DNA of 5,231 nt, taken from contig DAHUYW010000079.1 in NCBI GenBank assembly GCA_027306915.1, positions 1 through 5,231 on the forward strand, written 5' to 3'. The notes beneath the pieces were generated by a model. It saw only the letters and a program-made list of their open reading frames with translations. It ran no database searches and had not been told where the DNA came from. The first letter of the stretch is position 1, and each line of letters starts with the position of its first letter. Position numbers and translations under genes: made by a program. Positions 5,042 to 5,231 of this stretch are shown piece by piece. Origin of the DNA: Spirochaetales bacterium. GTDB taxonomy: Bacteria > Spirochaetota > Spirochaetia > DAHUYW01.

Positions 5042-5231
5042 ATGTCGATCCCCGAACAACCGGCGCGTCCGGACCGCCGTCGGACCCTCCGCCTCGAAGT
5101 GCTCCTCGTGCTGGGCCTCTCGTTGGGGTACAGCGCGGTCTACTCGGTCATCGACCTCATCGGAAAACTCACCGCGCGCGGAGGGCTCTCGGCGCAAACC
5201 CCCACGCTCAACCCGTCACAGGCTTCGGGCC
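5042..5231 (+). CDS. N-terminus of a probable CPBP-family intramembrane metalloprotease, cut by the window end
   Basis: Sixty-three codons are visible. A short charged, proline-rich N-terminal segment (MSIPEQPARPDRRR) is followed by a hydrophobic helix, LEVLLVLGLSLGYSAVYSVI, and then LIGKLTARGGLSAQTPTLN. Actinobacterial CPBP (CAAX protease-like) proteins often start this way, with a GLSLGxSAVYS helix and a QTxTLN segment. The catalytic EExxxR and HxxxH motifs would be further on, outside the window, so the call rests on N-terminal resemblance. The ATG at 5042 has no clear ribosome binding site; a GTG at 5021 in the same frame is an alternative. The gene appears to be host chromosome outside the IS stack. 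Confidence 0.55.
   Translation, partial: MSIPEQPARPDRRRTLRLEVLLVLGLSLGYSAVYSVIDLIGKLTARGGLSAQTPTLNPSQASG

Noticed and set aside
1..5231. tRNA, rRNA or CRISPR array
   Set aside because: No cloverleaf-like sequence, rRNA-like stretch or regularly spaced repeat was seen on either strand.

Overview
This window is a stack of nested mobile elements beside a chromosomal gene. The flanking DNA on the right is GC-rich. It starts a membrane protein whose N-terminus resembles actinobacterial CPBP-family (CAAX-type) intramembrane proteases, so the host is most likely a high-GC actinobacterium. That is an inference from about 60 residues.

Layout from left to right. Positions 1-1234 hold most of istA, the DDE transposase of an IS21-family element, with its N-terminus outside the window. 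istB, the AAA+ helper ATPase, begins at 1231 with an ATGA overlap but is broken inside its Walker A codons. A 2,569-bp element (1559-4127) sits at the break. On the minus strand it carries a large serine recombinase (1597-3645), a small ORF (3623-3814) and most of a DUF5372-like gene (3642-4127). The second half of istB runs from 4128 to 4543, followed by the IS21 right end with two terminal repeats (to about 4607). The IS21 element itself lies inside the orfA gene of an IS3-family element, of which only the 5' part remains (about 4608-4864, minus strand). Then come a strong hairpin (4946-4991), a short inverted repeat (5014-5036) and the partial CPBP-like gene from 5042.

The key observation concerns the serine-recombinase element. 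The two junctions share only CCCG (1555-1558 and 4124-4127). Removing 1559-4127 restores a 247-codon istB with an intact GPPGIGKTH Walker A motif. Joining the two ends of the element into a circle also completes a gene. A perfect Shine-Dalgarno sequence, an ATG and four codons at the left end (1586-1559, minus strand) run in frame into the DUF5372-like reading frame at the right end (4127-3642). The attachment site therefore lies inside the coding sequence of the element's own gene. Integration removes that gene's start and excision gives it back, while the same event breaks and repairs the host transposon's istB.

In the circle the reading frames chase each other: recombinase stop, 26 nt, DUF5372-like gene, ATGA overlap, recombinase start. 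Only 26 of 2,569 nt would be non-coding. The element looks like a minimal hyperparasite of IS21 transposons with an integration-dependent gene switch. The junction arithmetic is read directly from the sequence; the regulatory meaning is inferred.
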